Assembly: GCA_038216155.1 (NCBI GenBank)
Contig: JBBQQH010000035.1
Coordinates: 1-32,170 of the forward strand
DNA from: SZAS-103 sp038216155
GTDB taxonomy: Bacteria; Pseudomonadota; Gammaproteobacteria; Xanthomonadales; Xanthomonadaceae
DNA length: 32,170 bases
Direction of reading: 5' to 3'
Shown here: positions 15,768 through 25,001 of the stretch, piece by piece
How the letters are laid out: every line of letters begins with the position of its first letter
How positions within the stretch are numbered: the first letter of the stretch is position 1
The notes under the pieces: generated by a model
What the model saw: the letters and a program-made list of their open reading frames with translations, nothing else
Databases searched by the model: none
What the model was told of the DNA's origin: nothing
Program-made: the position numbers and the translations under genes

Positions 15768-15980
15768 ATGCGCTTGTGCATCGGGGTAGTGCCGCCTGTC
15801 CGCGATCGTGCAATCCGCGATCACGCAATCATGATCCAGGTTCTGCAAGCGCATGGATCGCGCCTGCTCTGTCGCTTTGCCGTGAATCGGCGCAACCATG
15901 CAACCTCGCGAATTCCACGAGTGCGCGATCGTGCATTATCGGCGCCACAGCAGATGTCACATTACCGACCAACGGGCTAG
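15768..15980 (+). CDS. Possible small ORF with strong ribosome binding site
   Basis: A 70-residue frame starts 7 bases after GGGGGAG, the best ribosome binding site in this intergenic region. It translates to an arginine/histidine-rich peptide (VRDRAIRDHAI, RVRDRALS) that I do not recognise. The composition partly follows the short DNA repeats it contains, so it may be spurious. Confidence 0.22.
   Translation: MRLCIGVVPPVRDRAIRDHAIMIQVLQAHGSRLLCRFAVNRRNHATSRIPRVRDRALSAPQQMSHYRPTG
15801..15830. repeat. 15-bp tandem repeat in the caspase/autotransporter intergenic region
   Basis: Two adjacent copies, CGCGATCGTGCAATC (15801-15815) and CGCGATCACGCAATC (15816-15830), match at 13 of 15 positions. 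A third partial copy (CGCGATCGTGCA) starts at 15924. The intergenic region 15659-16162 otherwise shows only the dyad, the small ORF and a poor promoter candidate (TTGGCA near 16050) for the autotransporter. Confidence 0.45.
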
Positions 15981-16162
15981 CCATGCTCCGCCGGGCGTGG
16001 TTTAGTTCATAGTAGATGGCGTGGGGAAGCAAAACCGCCCACGACAGGATTGGCATCACATCAATCGCGCAACATGTTTTCGGCGTGACTGCTGGGCGAA
16101 CACGGAATAAACCGGCGCATTGGGCTGCGTCGAGAACCAACGAATATCAGGGGATCAAGATC

Positions 16163-19100
16163 ATGAGCAATCGACGTATCAGCGTCCGCACATCCATCGC
16201 TCCTGGATGGCGTTTGTTGCGATGCGCGCTCGGCGCACTGTTGCTGGCCGGTTCCATGCTCGGGCAGGTTTCACTCGCCGCAGATGGCAGCAGCGCCCAG
16301 ATCGCTACGCTGACTCCCTTGCAACCGGACGCCGGCCCCGCCAGCGTCGGCGCCGGCGCGGATGTCGCTTTGGCTGCGGTCAAGAAAATCGACGGTCAAG
16401 GCGTCGCCGGGCAAAAGATCGACTGGACCGTGGCCGGCCCCGCGCAGGCCACGTTGACTCCGCTCAGCAGTACGACCTCCGCGCAATCGGTCACCGGCGA
16501 CGCCGGCATCGCGACCACCGTGTTCAATGCCGTCACACCCGGCAGCTATGTGGTGACCGCGACGACTCAGAAGAATCCCGCGTGTACGACCGCAGCTTGC
16601 GCGACATACATCAGCATCCGTTATGAGGTGAACGTCACCGCTGACGTGGCCGACGCCAGCGTAAAGCCCTCCGGAATCAATAAAACCGAGGTGATCGGTG
16701 CGATCGTCGCGGTCGGTGCCGGCGTCGCGCTGGCGGCCAACAACGGCAACGGCCACTCGACTGCGTCCATCCTGCACACACTCACCAACGCGGGCGGCGA
16801 TGGCCAGTCGGCCAATGCCAATTCTCCGCTTGCGCAACCTTTGCTTGTCCATGCCACCAACGACGGCGCGAACGTTGCCGGTGTCGGCATCCACTGGACC
16901 GTGAGCGGCGGCGGCACCTTGAGCGCACCGCTGAGCTTTACCGATGCGAATGGCGTGGCCAGCATCCGGGTGGTCAATGTCGGTCCCGGGCCGGGTCCGG
17001 TCATCGTGACAGCGACCCGCGCCGATGCAGCGGATGCTACGGTGCACTTTACAGTCAACGTCAACCAGCCGCCGGCACCATCGCTGAACATCGTATCGGG
17101 CGACGGACAATCCGGATCGGCCAATACGCGCGTCGCAAACCCGCTGGTCGTCGAGGCGGATCTGGGCAACGCGCCGCAGGCGAACATCCCGATTAACTGG
17201 GCAGTCACCAGCGGCGATGCGACCATCACCAGCGTCAGCAATGGCGGCAACACCAATGCGGCCGGACAATCGCGCGCCTTCATCAAGTTCGGGCCGACCG
17301 CAGGCCCAGTCGATATCACCGCGACCCGCACCGACAACGGTCTCAGCCAGACCTTCCATCTCAACTCGGTCATCACCAACTCGTTGACCATCGTGAGTGG
17401 CGATAACCAGTCAGGCCCGCCGAATGCGCCTTTGCCGCAACGATTGGTGGTGTATGCGCAGACCAATGGTCATAACGCGGCCGGGGTGACGATCAACTGG
17501 AGCGCCAGCGGCGGCGCCACCCTGAGCTCGACGACCAGCGTCACCAGCAGCGCCGGCCTTGCAGGCGTCCGGGTCATCAATACCGGTTCCGGGCTTGGTC
17601 CAATCATCGTGACCGCGACCCGCGCCGATGATCCCAGCGCGTCCGTGCAGTTCACCGAGAACATCCTTGCGCCGACCATGAGCAGAGTCAGCGGTAACGG
17701 TCAGTCAGGTTTGATCGGCACGGCCGCAGCGGCGATGTTGGTCGCGCAACTCAAGGACGGAGCCGGCGTTGCGTTGTCCGGCCAGACCGTGACTTGGGTG
17801 GTGACCAGTGGTTCGGCGACCTTGTCGACATCCACCACCACGACAGACAGTTCCGGTAACGCCACGATCTCCTTTACTTACGGCAATTCCACCGCGCCGA
17901 TCACGATCCGTGCCTCCGCGTTTGGCGGCTTGGCCTTCGTGGACTTCAGCGAAACCCCGGTGACCGCGAATGCGCTGCTGCGGATCAGCGGTAATGCGCA
18001 GACCGGCGCACCAGGCACCCGCCTGCCGCTTGATCTGGTGGTCCGCATCCAGCCACCTCCGGGTTCGCCTGTGCTGTCCGGCGTGCCGATCAATTTTACC
18101 GTCGTTTCCGGGAGCGCCACCGTCACGGTCAGTTCGACGATGACCGACGGCTCCGGCCAGGCCAGCACCAAAGTCGACCTCGGCCTGACCCCGGGTAAAG
18201 TGAAGGTACTCGCGCAAGTTTCGGGCGGAGGCCCGAGCACGACCTTTACTGAAACGATATCTGGAAGCCTGGTTTCGAGCGTCCTGACCATCGCTGCCGG
18301 CGACAAGCAGGTCATTGCGCCGAATACGCCATCGCAGCCGCTCGTCGTCCAACTCGAAGGCAGCGGCTCCCCGCTGGTTGGGCAAACCATCGACTGGAGT
18401 TCGACCAGTGGCACGTTGTCGGCAACCAGCAGCAGCACCGATGCGAACGGCAAGGCCAGCGTGACGATCACGCCGACCACGACCGGCGCGATCACGGTGA
18501 CGGCGAGCTTTGCCGGCTTCGCGCAATACACGGGAACGCAAGTCGCGTTCTCCGAAAACACCACGCTGAGCTCCATCCCGACGCTTACCACCAACGATCA
18601 GTCAATCGGCGCGGCGCTCGATTCTGCGTGTACGGCGTTGTCGGGCATCCCGAACCGCACGCAACAGCAGCAGGATCTGTTGAATCAATGCCTCGCGCTG
18701 AACGCGTCCAGCGGCGTTTCCACGGCTGCCACCGCCATCGCGATCCATCAACTTCTGCCAAGTGTCGCCGAGACCCAGACCCAGACTGCAGCCACCGCGA
18801 CCACCACGCAATTCGACAATCTTGCAGGGCGCATGAATGCGCTGCGCGGTGGTGCGCATGGCGCGTCGTTCAGCGGACTGTCCTTCAACGGCACCAATGG
18901 CAGCTTGCCCTTGTCGGACGTCGGTGCGGCCTTGCTGGGGGTCAACGACAAACCCAAGCAGGACGATGCGACGGCGTTCTCACGCTGGGGCGCGTTTGCC
19001 TCCGGACAGATCGGCCGTCAGGAAGCCAACGCCCAGGGCGCGACGCCTGGCTACAATCTTGACATCCACGGATTGACCTTCGGAGTGGACTATCGGGAGA

Positions 19101-19864
19101 ACAGCAATCTGGTGCTCGGCGCTGCGCTCGGTTACACAAGGCAAACCACCAATCTGAATGGTGGGCAAGGCGACTTGAGCATGAATGGCTGGAGCCTGTC
19201 CGGTTATGCGACTTGGTACCGGCAGAGCAACTGGTATCTGGATAGCTCGCTCACCTGGAGCAACAACAACTTCGATTCGCGCCGACACATCGGCTTTGCC
19301 CTGCCGCAACCCGATGGCAGCACGGTGTTCGTGGATCAGCTGGCGCGTGCGACCTCGGGCGGCAATGCGCTGGGTGGATCGCTCACCTTCGGCCGCGATT
19401 TCAACCGCAAGGCGTGGGCCTCGGGGCTCTACGGGAAGGTGCAATACAGCCACCAGAACTTCGACGCATTCCATGAACAACTCAACACCGCATTGCCAGG
19501 CAGTGGCCTGGGCCTGCGGGTGGATTCGCGCACGCAAACCTCGGTGGCTTCGGTACTGGGCGGGAAAATCGACTACAACCACAGCACCGGTTGGGGCGTG
19601 CTGATTCCGCATGCAGAGTTTGAATGGCAGCATGAATTCCGCAGCGACCCGAATGCGTTCCGCGCGTTCTTCATCGACGACCCGAGCGGAACTCCGATCC
19701 TGATCACCGGCGATGCGCTGGACAGCGATTTCTTCCGGCTCGGCCTTGGGATGTCGTTCGTGTTCCCGCACGGGCGCTCGGGTTTCATCCTGTACGACAA
19801 GACGCTCGGTCGCAGTGGCACCACCGAGGATAATTTGTCGATCGGCTTCCGGATGGAATTCTGA
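16163..19864 (+). CDS. Autotransporter with invasin-like (Big_1) Ig repeats
   Basis: A 1233-residue type V secreted surface protein. A long signal peptide (residues 1 to ~35) ends near VSLAA. The passenger has about seven Ig-like repeats of 90-100 residues. Most open with (V/I)SGDxQSG, continue with (I/V)xW, TDANGxA and IxVTAT, and end in a strand such as VHFTVNV or VQFTENI, the Big_1 pattern. A hydrophobic stretch, IGAIVAVGAGVALAA (about residues 177-191), separates the first and second repeats. A helical linker with a Cys-x19-Cys pair (about 18630-18695) leads to a beta-barrel from about residue 930 to the terminal RMEF, with phenylalanine as expected for BAM insertion. Likely roles are adhesion or surface structure. 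The start at 16163 follows AGGGGATCAAGATC; longer upstream in-frame residues do not form a signal. Confidence 0.9.
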   Translation: MSNRRISVRTSIAPGWRLLRCALGALLLAGSMLGQVSLAADGSSAQIATLTPLQPDAGPASVGAGADVALAAVKKIDGQGVAGQKIDWTVAGPAQATLTPLSSTTSAQSVTGDAGIATTVFNAVTPGSYVVTATTQKNPACTTAACATYISIRYEVNVTADVADASVKPSGINKTEVIGAIVAVGAGVALAANNGNGHSTASILHTLTNAGGDGQSANANSPLAQPLLVHATNDGANVAGVGIHWTVSGGGTLSAPLSFTDANGVASIRVVNVGPGPGPVIVTATRADAADATVHFTVNVNQPPAPSLNIVSGDGQSGSANTRVANPLVVEADLGNAPQANIPINWAVTSGDATITSVSNGGNTNAAGQSRAFIKFGPTAGPVDITATRTDNGLSQTFHLNSVITNSLTIVSGDNQSGPPNAPLPQRLVVYAQTNGHNAAGVTINWSASGGATLSSTTSVTSSAGLAGVRVINTGSGLGPIIVTATRADDPSASVQFTENILAPTMSRVSGNGQSGLIGTAAAAMLVAQLKDGAGVALSGQTVTWVVTSGSATLSTSTTTTDSSGNATISFTYGNSTAPITIRASAFGGLAFVDFSETPVTANALLRISGNAQTGAPGTRLPLDLVVRIQPPPGSPVLSGVPINFTVVSGSATVTVSSTMTDGSGQASTKVDLGLTPGKVKVLAQVSGGGPSTTFTETISGSLVSSVLTIAAGDKQVIAPNTPSQPLVVQLEGSGSPLVGQTIDWSSTSGTLSATSSSTDANGKASVTITPTTTGAITVTASFAGFAQYTGTQVAFSENTTLSSIPTLTTNDQSIGAALDSACTALSGIPNRTQQQQDLLNQCLALNASSGVSTAATAIAIHQLLPSVAETQTQTAATATTTQFDNLAGRMNALRGGAHGASFSGLSFNGTNGSLPLSDVGAALLGVNDKPKQDDATAFSRWGAFASGQIGRQEANAQGATPGYNLDIHGLTFGVDYRENSNLVLGAALGYTRQTTNLNGGQGDLSMNGWSLSGYATWYRQSNWYLDSSLTWSNNNFDSRRHIGFALPQPDGSTVFVDQLARATSGGNALGGSLTFGRDFNRKAWASGLYGKVQYSHQNFDAFHEQLNTALPGSGLGLRVDSRTQTSVASVLGGKIDYNHSTGWGVLIPHAEFEWQHEFRSDPNAFRAFFIDDPSGTPILITGDALDSDFFRLGLGMSFVFPHGRSGFILYDKTLGRSGTTEDNLSIGFRMEF

Positions 19865-20064
19865 TCTGGCTATAGGCTTGCCGTCGTCAGCTGTGCTTAC
19901 GAGACCCGTGTTCGACTTGGTAACAAGGTAAATGTGTATGGATGGTCGATTCGCAACGTCAAATGCCCAGCTCGTCGTTGCGTCATTGTCTGATCGTGTG
20001 AAGCACTCAGCGCTGCGAGTTTTTCAAAGATGATTCGATCCCACGACAACCGCGAAGTCAGGTC

Positions 20065-22452
20065 ATGAGCATTTCGCATGCCCCGCATGCAAGCATCCGT
20101 AAACTTATGCCCGGCGGGTTCCGCTCGTTTGGATTTTTGACACTCCGAGCTGGGCTCGCCATTCTCTTGCTTGTGTTTTGGCTGGTTGGTTCTTCCGCTG
20201 CGTTCGCAGCTGGCGCATCTGGCGCAGCGATGAACCTTCAGGTCGTGGAGTCCGGATTCATCGACAACGACAGCAGCGGAACCGTCACGCAGGGCGATCA
20301 ACTGGATTTCACGATCACCGCGACGAACACCGGCAGCGTGCCACTGACCAGCGTGCACGTCACCGATGACTTCAATATGACTGGCAGATCCTGCCTCATC
20401 GTTGCCATGGGTACGACGTGCGTCGCGAACAGCTCGCACATCGTGACGGCAACCGATGTCAGCGCAGGACAAGTGATTGACCACGCCGCTGCGACATCGA
20501 ACGAGCTTCCAACGCAGTTTGCCGGCAGCGGCGGCGGTAGCGGCGGCCCTGCCATGGCGATCACTCCGACACTGACCTCCAATGCAGATGGCGATGGTTC
20601 TGGCACGGTGACGCTGGGCGATGTATTGACCGTCACAACGACAATGAGTAATACCGGTACCGTGCCATTGACCAATGTCGTGGTGACCGGGTCCACTATC
20701 CCCAACTCGATCAGTTGCACAAGCGTGGCGACTGCTGGCAGCTGCATTCTGACTGGCACGCACACGATCACCGCTGCCGATGTCGCGGCAGGATTGTTCG
20801 TCGACCATGTCGCGGCGACTTCGAACGAACTGCCGTCCGGGGTGAGTGGAAGCCTTAATATCCCGGTTGTCGGTCCGGTTCCGCCGGCGCTCACCATCGT
20901 ATCGGGCAACAATCAGGTGCTGCCCCTCAACACACCGTCGGCACTGCTGGTGGTGCAACTGAAAAACAACGGCGTGCCGATCGCGAATGCGACGATCAAC
21001 TGGAGCGCCGCAAACGGAACCCTCGCCACCCCGACGTCGCTCACCGACGCCAATGGCAAAGCCACTAACTCAGTGACCTTGCAGCAAGCCGGCGCAGCGA
21101 GCGTGAGTGCATCGTCCACATCGCCAGCGGCAGGCCCGGTAATCTTCGCGTTGAACGCCGGTCTCGCGAGTCTAGGCGGCCTCACGCCACCGGAAATCGC
21201 AGTTGCCAATTCGCTCGACCATGCGTGCCCGGCGCTGGCTGGGCTGACCACGCGAACTCGCGCTGAACAAAGTCTTCTGGATGAATGCCAAGCGCTCGCG
21301 TCGGCGGCCGCATCGCATCCGGACCAAGTAGCAAATGCGCTCAACCAGATGCTTCCGCACGATGCTCTGATTCAGACCAACGCGTCAGTGCTAATCACCA
21401 CCGCACAGTTCGATAACATCAAGGCACGCCTTGCCGCACTACGCAGCGGCAGCGGCGGCGACCACTTCGGCGGACTGGCATTCAGTACGCCGAACGGGTC
21501 TGTCCCATTCGGTTCGCTCACCCAGGCCGCGCTCGGCCTCAACGACAAACCAGAAGTCGGCGGTGGATTCGACCGGTGGGGATTCTTCGCAACCGGCAGC
21601 TTCGGTAGCGGTTCGGCCGATCCACGCAACGTGACCCCGGGCTATGGTTTCCACACCGGCGGACTCACTGCTGGCGTGGACTACCGATTCAACGACCATG
21701 CGATCTTCGGTGTCAGCGCGGGCTACGCGAACTACTCCAGCAACGTGGACAATGTGGGCGGTGGTCTGGACACGCACGGGTGGAGCCTGTCAGCGTATTC
21801 GTCGTTCTTCCGCCAGGACAACTGGTACCTCGACGGCGTGCTGACGTATGGCAACAACAGCTACGACATCACCCGCCGAATCATCTATGCATTGACGACC
21901 GCTACCGGTACCGACACCGTGAATCAGACCGCCGCATCCAGTTCCAGCGGCAATACATTCGCCGGTGCATTCACCCTGGGTCGCGATTTTTCCAAGGGCC
22001 CGTTGTCGTTCGGACCGTATCTGCGTGGCACTTACACCCACACCGCCTTCGGCAGTTACCAGGAAGTGTTGCAGTCCGACCAGCCAGGCAATGGCTTGGG
22101 TTTGGTCGTGGCTAGCCGCAGCAGCAAGGACATTTCGAGCGTCTTGGGTGCGAAAATCAATTACGCCTCCAGTCATAGTTGGGGGGTGTTGATACCGCAC
22201 GCCGAACTTGAGTGGGAACACGATTTCGAGAATAACCCGGACAACATCAACGCGTATTTCCTGCAGGATCCGACAGCAACGCCGTTCCAGTTGCGCGGCG
22301 ACTCAATCGACACCAACTTTTTCCGGCTCGGCCTTGGACTGTCGTTCCAGTTCACGCACGGGCGATCGGGTTTCATCTATTACGAAAAGACCCTTGGCTT
22401 ATCCAACATCACCCAGAACAACATCTCGCTCGGCTTCCGGATGGAATTTTGA
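20065..22452 (+). CDS. Autotransporter with DUF11-type repeats, paralogue of the preceding gene
   Basis: A 795-residue type V secreted protein. The signal peptide core LTLRAGLAILLLVFWLVGSSAAFA ends near residue 50; an in-frame Met at codon 15 is an alternative start. The passenger has two DUF11/DUF7507-like repeats (GDQLDFTITATNTGSVPLTSVHVTD and GDVLTVTTTMSNTGTVPLTNVVVTG, each ending AATSNELP) and one Big_1-like domain (LTIVSGNNQVLPLNTPSALLVVQL). The same linker follows, with Cys-x19-Cys, and then a barrel from about residue 500 to RMEF. Barrel and linker align closely with the upstream gene; the DUF11 part does not. It lies 200 bases after that gene with no visible terminator, so co-transcription is possible. 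The ribosome binding site is weak (AGTCAGGTC). Confidence 0.9.
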   Translation: MSISHAPHASIRKLMPGGFRSFGFLTLRAGLAILLLVFWLVGSSAAFAAGASGAAMNLQVVESGFIDNDSSGTVTQGDQLDFTITATNTGSVPLTSVHVTDDFNMTGRSCLIVAMGTTCVANSSHIVTATDVSAGQVIDHAAATSNELPTQFAGSGGGSGGPAMAITPTLTSNADGDGSGTVTLGDVLTVTTTMSNTGTVPLTNVVVTGSTIPNSISCTSVATAGSCILTGTHTITAADVAAGLFVDHVAATSNELPSGVSGSLNIPVVGPVPPALTIVSGNNQVLPLNTPSALLVVQLKNNGVPIANATINWSAANGTLATPTSLTDANGKATNSVTLQQAGAASVSASSTSPAAGPVIFALNAGLASLGGLTPPEIAVANSLDHACPALAGLTTRTRAEQSLLDECQALASAAASHPDQVANALNQMLPHDALIQTNASVLITTAQFDNIKARLAALRSGSGGDHFGGLAFSTPNGSVPFGSLTQAALGLNDKPEVGGGFDRWGFFATGSFGSGSADPRNVTPGYGFHTGGLTAGVDYRFNDHAIFGVSAGYANYSSNVDNVGGGLDTHGWSLSAYSSFFRQDNWYLDGVLTYGNNSYDITRRIIYALTTATGTDTVNQTAASSSSGNTFAGAFTLGRDFSKGPLSFGPYLRGTYTHTAFGSYQEVLQSDQPGNGLGLVVASRSSKDISSVLGAKINYASSHSWGVLIPHAELEWEHDFENNPDNINAYFLQDPTATPFQLRGDSIDTNFFRLGLGLSFQFTHGRSGFIYYEKTLGLSNITQNNISLGFRMEF

Positions 22453-22615
22453 TGTCGTTCGTAACTTACGATTGTGGTCAAGATTTGCGCCGATATCCCG
22501 CATGTCCGGAGTTACAATCGAACGCATCGGGCTTGCGCAAGCCGCCACTGTCCAAGCATCATCCGCTGCAGATGACCGCAACGATCCGCCCCAACCCGCC
22601 GAGCGGATGCGCTCC

Positions 22616-23317
22616 ATGATCGAATTCGGCCATCTCAGCCATGTCGGTCTGCGTCGCGAACTCAACGAAGACACCTATTACGGTGACTCCGGGTTGGGCC
22701 TGTGGCTGGTCGCCGACGGCATGGGCGGTCATGAATTCGGCGAGGTCGCAAGCGCGGTGGCGCGCGAGGCAATCGTGACCAATGTGCGCGCCGGCAAATC
22801 GCTGGTGGATTCGATCCGCATCGCGGATGAGGAAATCATCCGTCATTCCAAGCTGCGCACTGAGGGCCTGCCGATGGGCACCACGGTCGCGGCGGCGCGG
22901 CTGGATGGCAACCGCTTCGAGGTCGCATGGGTTGGCGACAGCCGCGTGTATCTGTGGAACGGCCAGCTCTGCCAGCTCTCGCAGGATCACTCCTACGTGC
23001 AGGAACTGATCGATCAGGGCGCGATCACAGCCGAGCAAGCGCGCAGCCACCCGCACCGCAACGTGGTGACCCAGGCGCTGGGCGTGACCGATCCGCAGAA
23101 TCTGAAAGTCGAGAGCATTACCGGCGAACTGCGCCCCGGTATGCAATTGCTGCTGTGCAGTGACGGCCTGACAGAGGAAGTGGACAACGCGGCAATCGGT
23201 CGCATTCTCACCCAGACGAATTATTCCGCGCAGGAATGCGTGGATCATCTCGTCGCTGCGGCGCTCGATGGCGGCGGCAGCGACAACGTGACAGTGCTCC
23301 TGGTCAGGCAGCTTTAG
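22616..23317 (+). CDS. PP2C-type Ser/Thr protein phosphatase
   Basis: A 233-residue metal-dependent phosphatase (PPM/PP2C, the PrpC/Stp type). All the usual motifs are present: RELNED at 14-19, VADGMGGH at 32-39 with the metal-binding aspartate, GTTVAAA, WVGDSRVYL, CSDGLTEEV and the final GGGSDNVTVLLV. There is no membrane segment, so it is cytosolic. The start at 22616 gives the standard N-terminus; ATG 22607 and ATG 22502 are in frame but add non-homologous residues. It ends 54 bases from the stop of a convergent membrane Ser/Thr kinase, the common kinase/phosphatase pairing, so it probably reverses that kinase's phosphorylations. No terminator is visible between the two. Confidence 0.93.
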   Translation: MIEFGHLSHVGLRRELNEDTYYGDSGLGLWLVADGMGGHEFGEVASAVAREAIVTNVRAGKSLVDSIRIADEEIIRHSKLRTEGLPMGTTVAAARLDGNRFEVAWVGDSRVYLWNGQLCQLSQDHSYVQELIDQGAITAEQARSHPHRNVVTQALGVTDPQNLKVESITGELRPGMQLLLCSDGLTEEVDNAAIGRILTQTNYSAQECVDHLVAAALDGGGSDNVTVLLVRQL

Positions 23318-23371
23318 CGGTCACTGGCGGCTTCGTAGCGGGCTGCACGCCTCTGCCCCATGATCGAAACA

Positions 23372-24883
23372 TCAACGCGTCGATGGCGTGATCCCGCGCG
23401 AGGCGTCGTCGGCGCGCTTGTCGAGTTGTTTCAATGCGCTGTTGTCCGGATCGGCAAGCAGGCCATTCTCGGCGTTGGTCTTGCACGCGTCGTAGAGCTG
23501 CGCGTCGCATGTCCTCTGCGCAAAACTCGTATAAAACGCTGCGATATCCTGCAAGCCATGCTTGGCCTGCTGGTTGTCAGGCTGGGTCAGCAGGACTTTG
23601 CCGTAAAGCTCGACGGCATTTGCGCCATCGGGCCCGACCAGATTGCGTCCGATGTCTTCCTTGCTGGTGATGCCATGTTGTTTGTAGGCATCGGCTTGAT
23701 CGAGCATTTGCTGGGTGTCGCCGCCCAACGCGTTTTCGATGGTCTGGGGATGGATGATGTCGGGATTTGCCGCCCCGCTGGCATCGATTGCAACGCTGGC
23801 GCCGGATGCAACGGTTGTTGGCTGCATCGTGGTTGGCAAGACCTGTGCACGGGGCAATTCGTCAGACGTCCGCAACAGCATCCGCAGGACGATCCCGACA
23901 ATGATCACCAACGCAGCCACGGCCGGCCACAACCAGCGCGGAAGCGAAGCGTCGCGATTGATCACGCGCGTACGCTGCATCGTCGCGCCCGTGCTGATCC
24001 GGTTCGACGACCTGGATGCGGTCTTGCTGAGCGTGCTCGCGCCTTCCGGAGATTTACTCAGCAACTGATGCACTTCCTCGGCCAGACTCGCGCCGGTCTG
24101 CACGCGTGAGCTCGGTTGCTTGTCCATCGTGCGGTCGATCAACGGCTGCAGCCAGGCGAATTCGGGCGGCAACTGCGGAACCGGCTGGGTGACGTGCATC
24201 AGAGCGACGGTGAACGGATCGGCAGCCTGGTACGGCGGCGCACCGGTCAGCATTTCGTACAACACCGTGCCGAGGCTGTAGAGATCCGAGCGACCGTCTA
24301 CGGGTTCGGCGCGCGCCTGTTCGGGGCTCATGTAATCCGGCGTGCCGATCGATGCGCCCACGACGGTGGAACTCGAACTCGAATCCATCGCCTTGGCGAT
24401 GCCGAAGTCGGCCAGCACGACGCTGCCGTCCTTGCGGAACAGGATGTTGCCGGGCTTGACATCGCGATGGACGAAGCCCTTCTGGTGCGCAAAGTCCAGA
24501 CCGCGCGCCATCTCGACCATGATGTCGAGGATCTCGCCAACGTTCAGCCCGCCGGCGTCGATGCGTTCCTTGAGGGTCCCGCCGGGAATGTATTCAGCGG
24601 CGAGATAGTACACGCCGGCGTGCGTGCCGATGTCGTACACCGTCACCAGATTCTGGTGCTGCAGCTTGGCGGTGATCCGGCCTTCCTTGAGGAAGCGCTC
24701 GGTGAACTCCGTGTTCGCGGCCAGCGCCGGCGCCATTACCTTCAGCGCGACTTCGCGATCCAGCGATTCCTGCACTGCCAGGAACACCGATGCCATGCCG
24801 CCCTCGCCGATCGGCCGCAGGATCTTGTATCCCGGGATCGCGATATCGACCGAATGCAGCAGGACGGTGGACGATGAGCTCAC
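23372..24883 (-). CDS. Membrane-anchored Ser/Thr protein kinase (Hanks type)
   Basis: A 503-residue bacterial Ser/Thr kinase. The kinase domain (about 19-275) has a glycine loop IGEGGMASVF, the ATP-binding K48 in VALKVM, HRDVKPGN at 139-146, DFG at 159-161 and GTPDYMSPEQ before the substrate lobe, so it should be active. A Ser/Thr-rich juxtamembrane stretch (about 278-310) is a likely autophosphorylation site. One transmembrane helix (317-338) precedes an extracytoplasmic domain of about 165 residues. That domain has TPR-like helices (AVELYGKVLLTQPDN) and two cysteines, RTCDAQLYDACK, that could form a disulphide. There are no PASTA repeats. The start is GTG at 24883, preceded by GAGGTCTTGA. 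It follows dnaQ by 118 bases and faces the PP2C gene. Confidence 0.93.
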   Translation of the reverse strand: MSSSSTVLLHSVDIAIPGYKILRPIGEGGMASVFLAVQESLDREVALKVMAPALAANTEFTERFLKEGRITAKLQHQNLVTVYDIGTHAGVYYLAAEYIPGGTLKERIDAGGLNVGEILDIMVEMARGLDFAHQKGFVHRDVKPGNILFRKDGSVVLADFGIAKAMDSSSSSTVVGASIGTPDYMSPEQARAEPVDGRSDLYSLGTVLYEMLTGAPPYQAADPFTVALMHVTQPVPQLPPEFAWLQPLIDRTMDKQPSSRVQTGASLAEEVHQLLSKSPEGASTLSKTASRSSNRISTGATMQRTRVINRDASLPRWLWPAVAALVIIVGIVLRMLLRTSDELPRAQVLPTTMQPTTVASGASVAIDASGAANPDIIHPQTIENALGGDTQQMLDQADAYKQHGITSKEDIGRNLVGPDGANAVELYGKVLLTQPDNQQAKHGLQDIAAFYTSFAQRTCDAQLYDACKTNAENGLLADPDNSALKQLDKRADDASRGITPSTR

Positions 24884-25001
24884 TCAAGACCTCGCGGTGC
24901 GCGGAACGACGCTCTCACGCCAACCGCGATGATGCCGAAAATGATCCGCGAACGCGACGGTTTCGGCGCTGCCGTGGCATACCGGCTTCTGCCGATAAAA
25001 C

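Noticed and set aside
16271..17359. 362-codon minus-strand frame inside the first autotransporter
   Set aside because: Antisense to Ig repeats, no recognisable domain and no start signal.
13379..24883. Caspase, kinase and phosphatase as one anti-phage defence island
   Set aside because: The caspase-like protein has a signal peptide and the kinase is a separate convergent unit next to housekeeping dnaQ; no nuclease, integrase or other defence partner is present.
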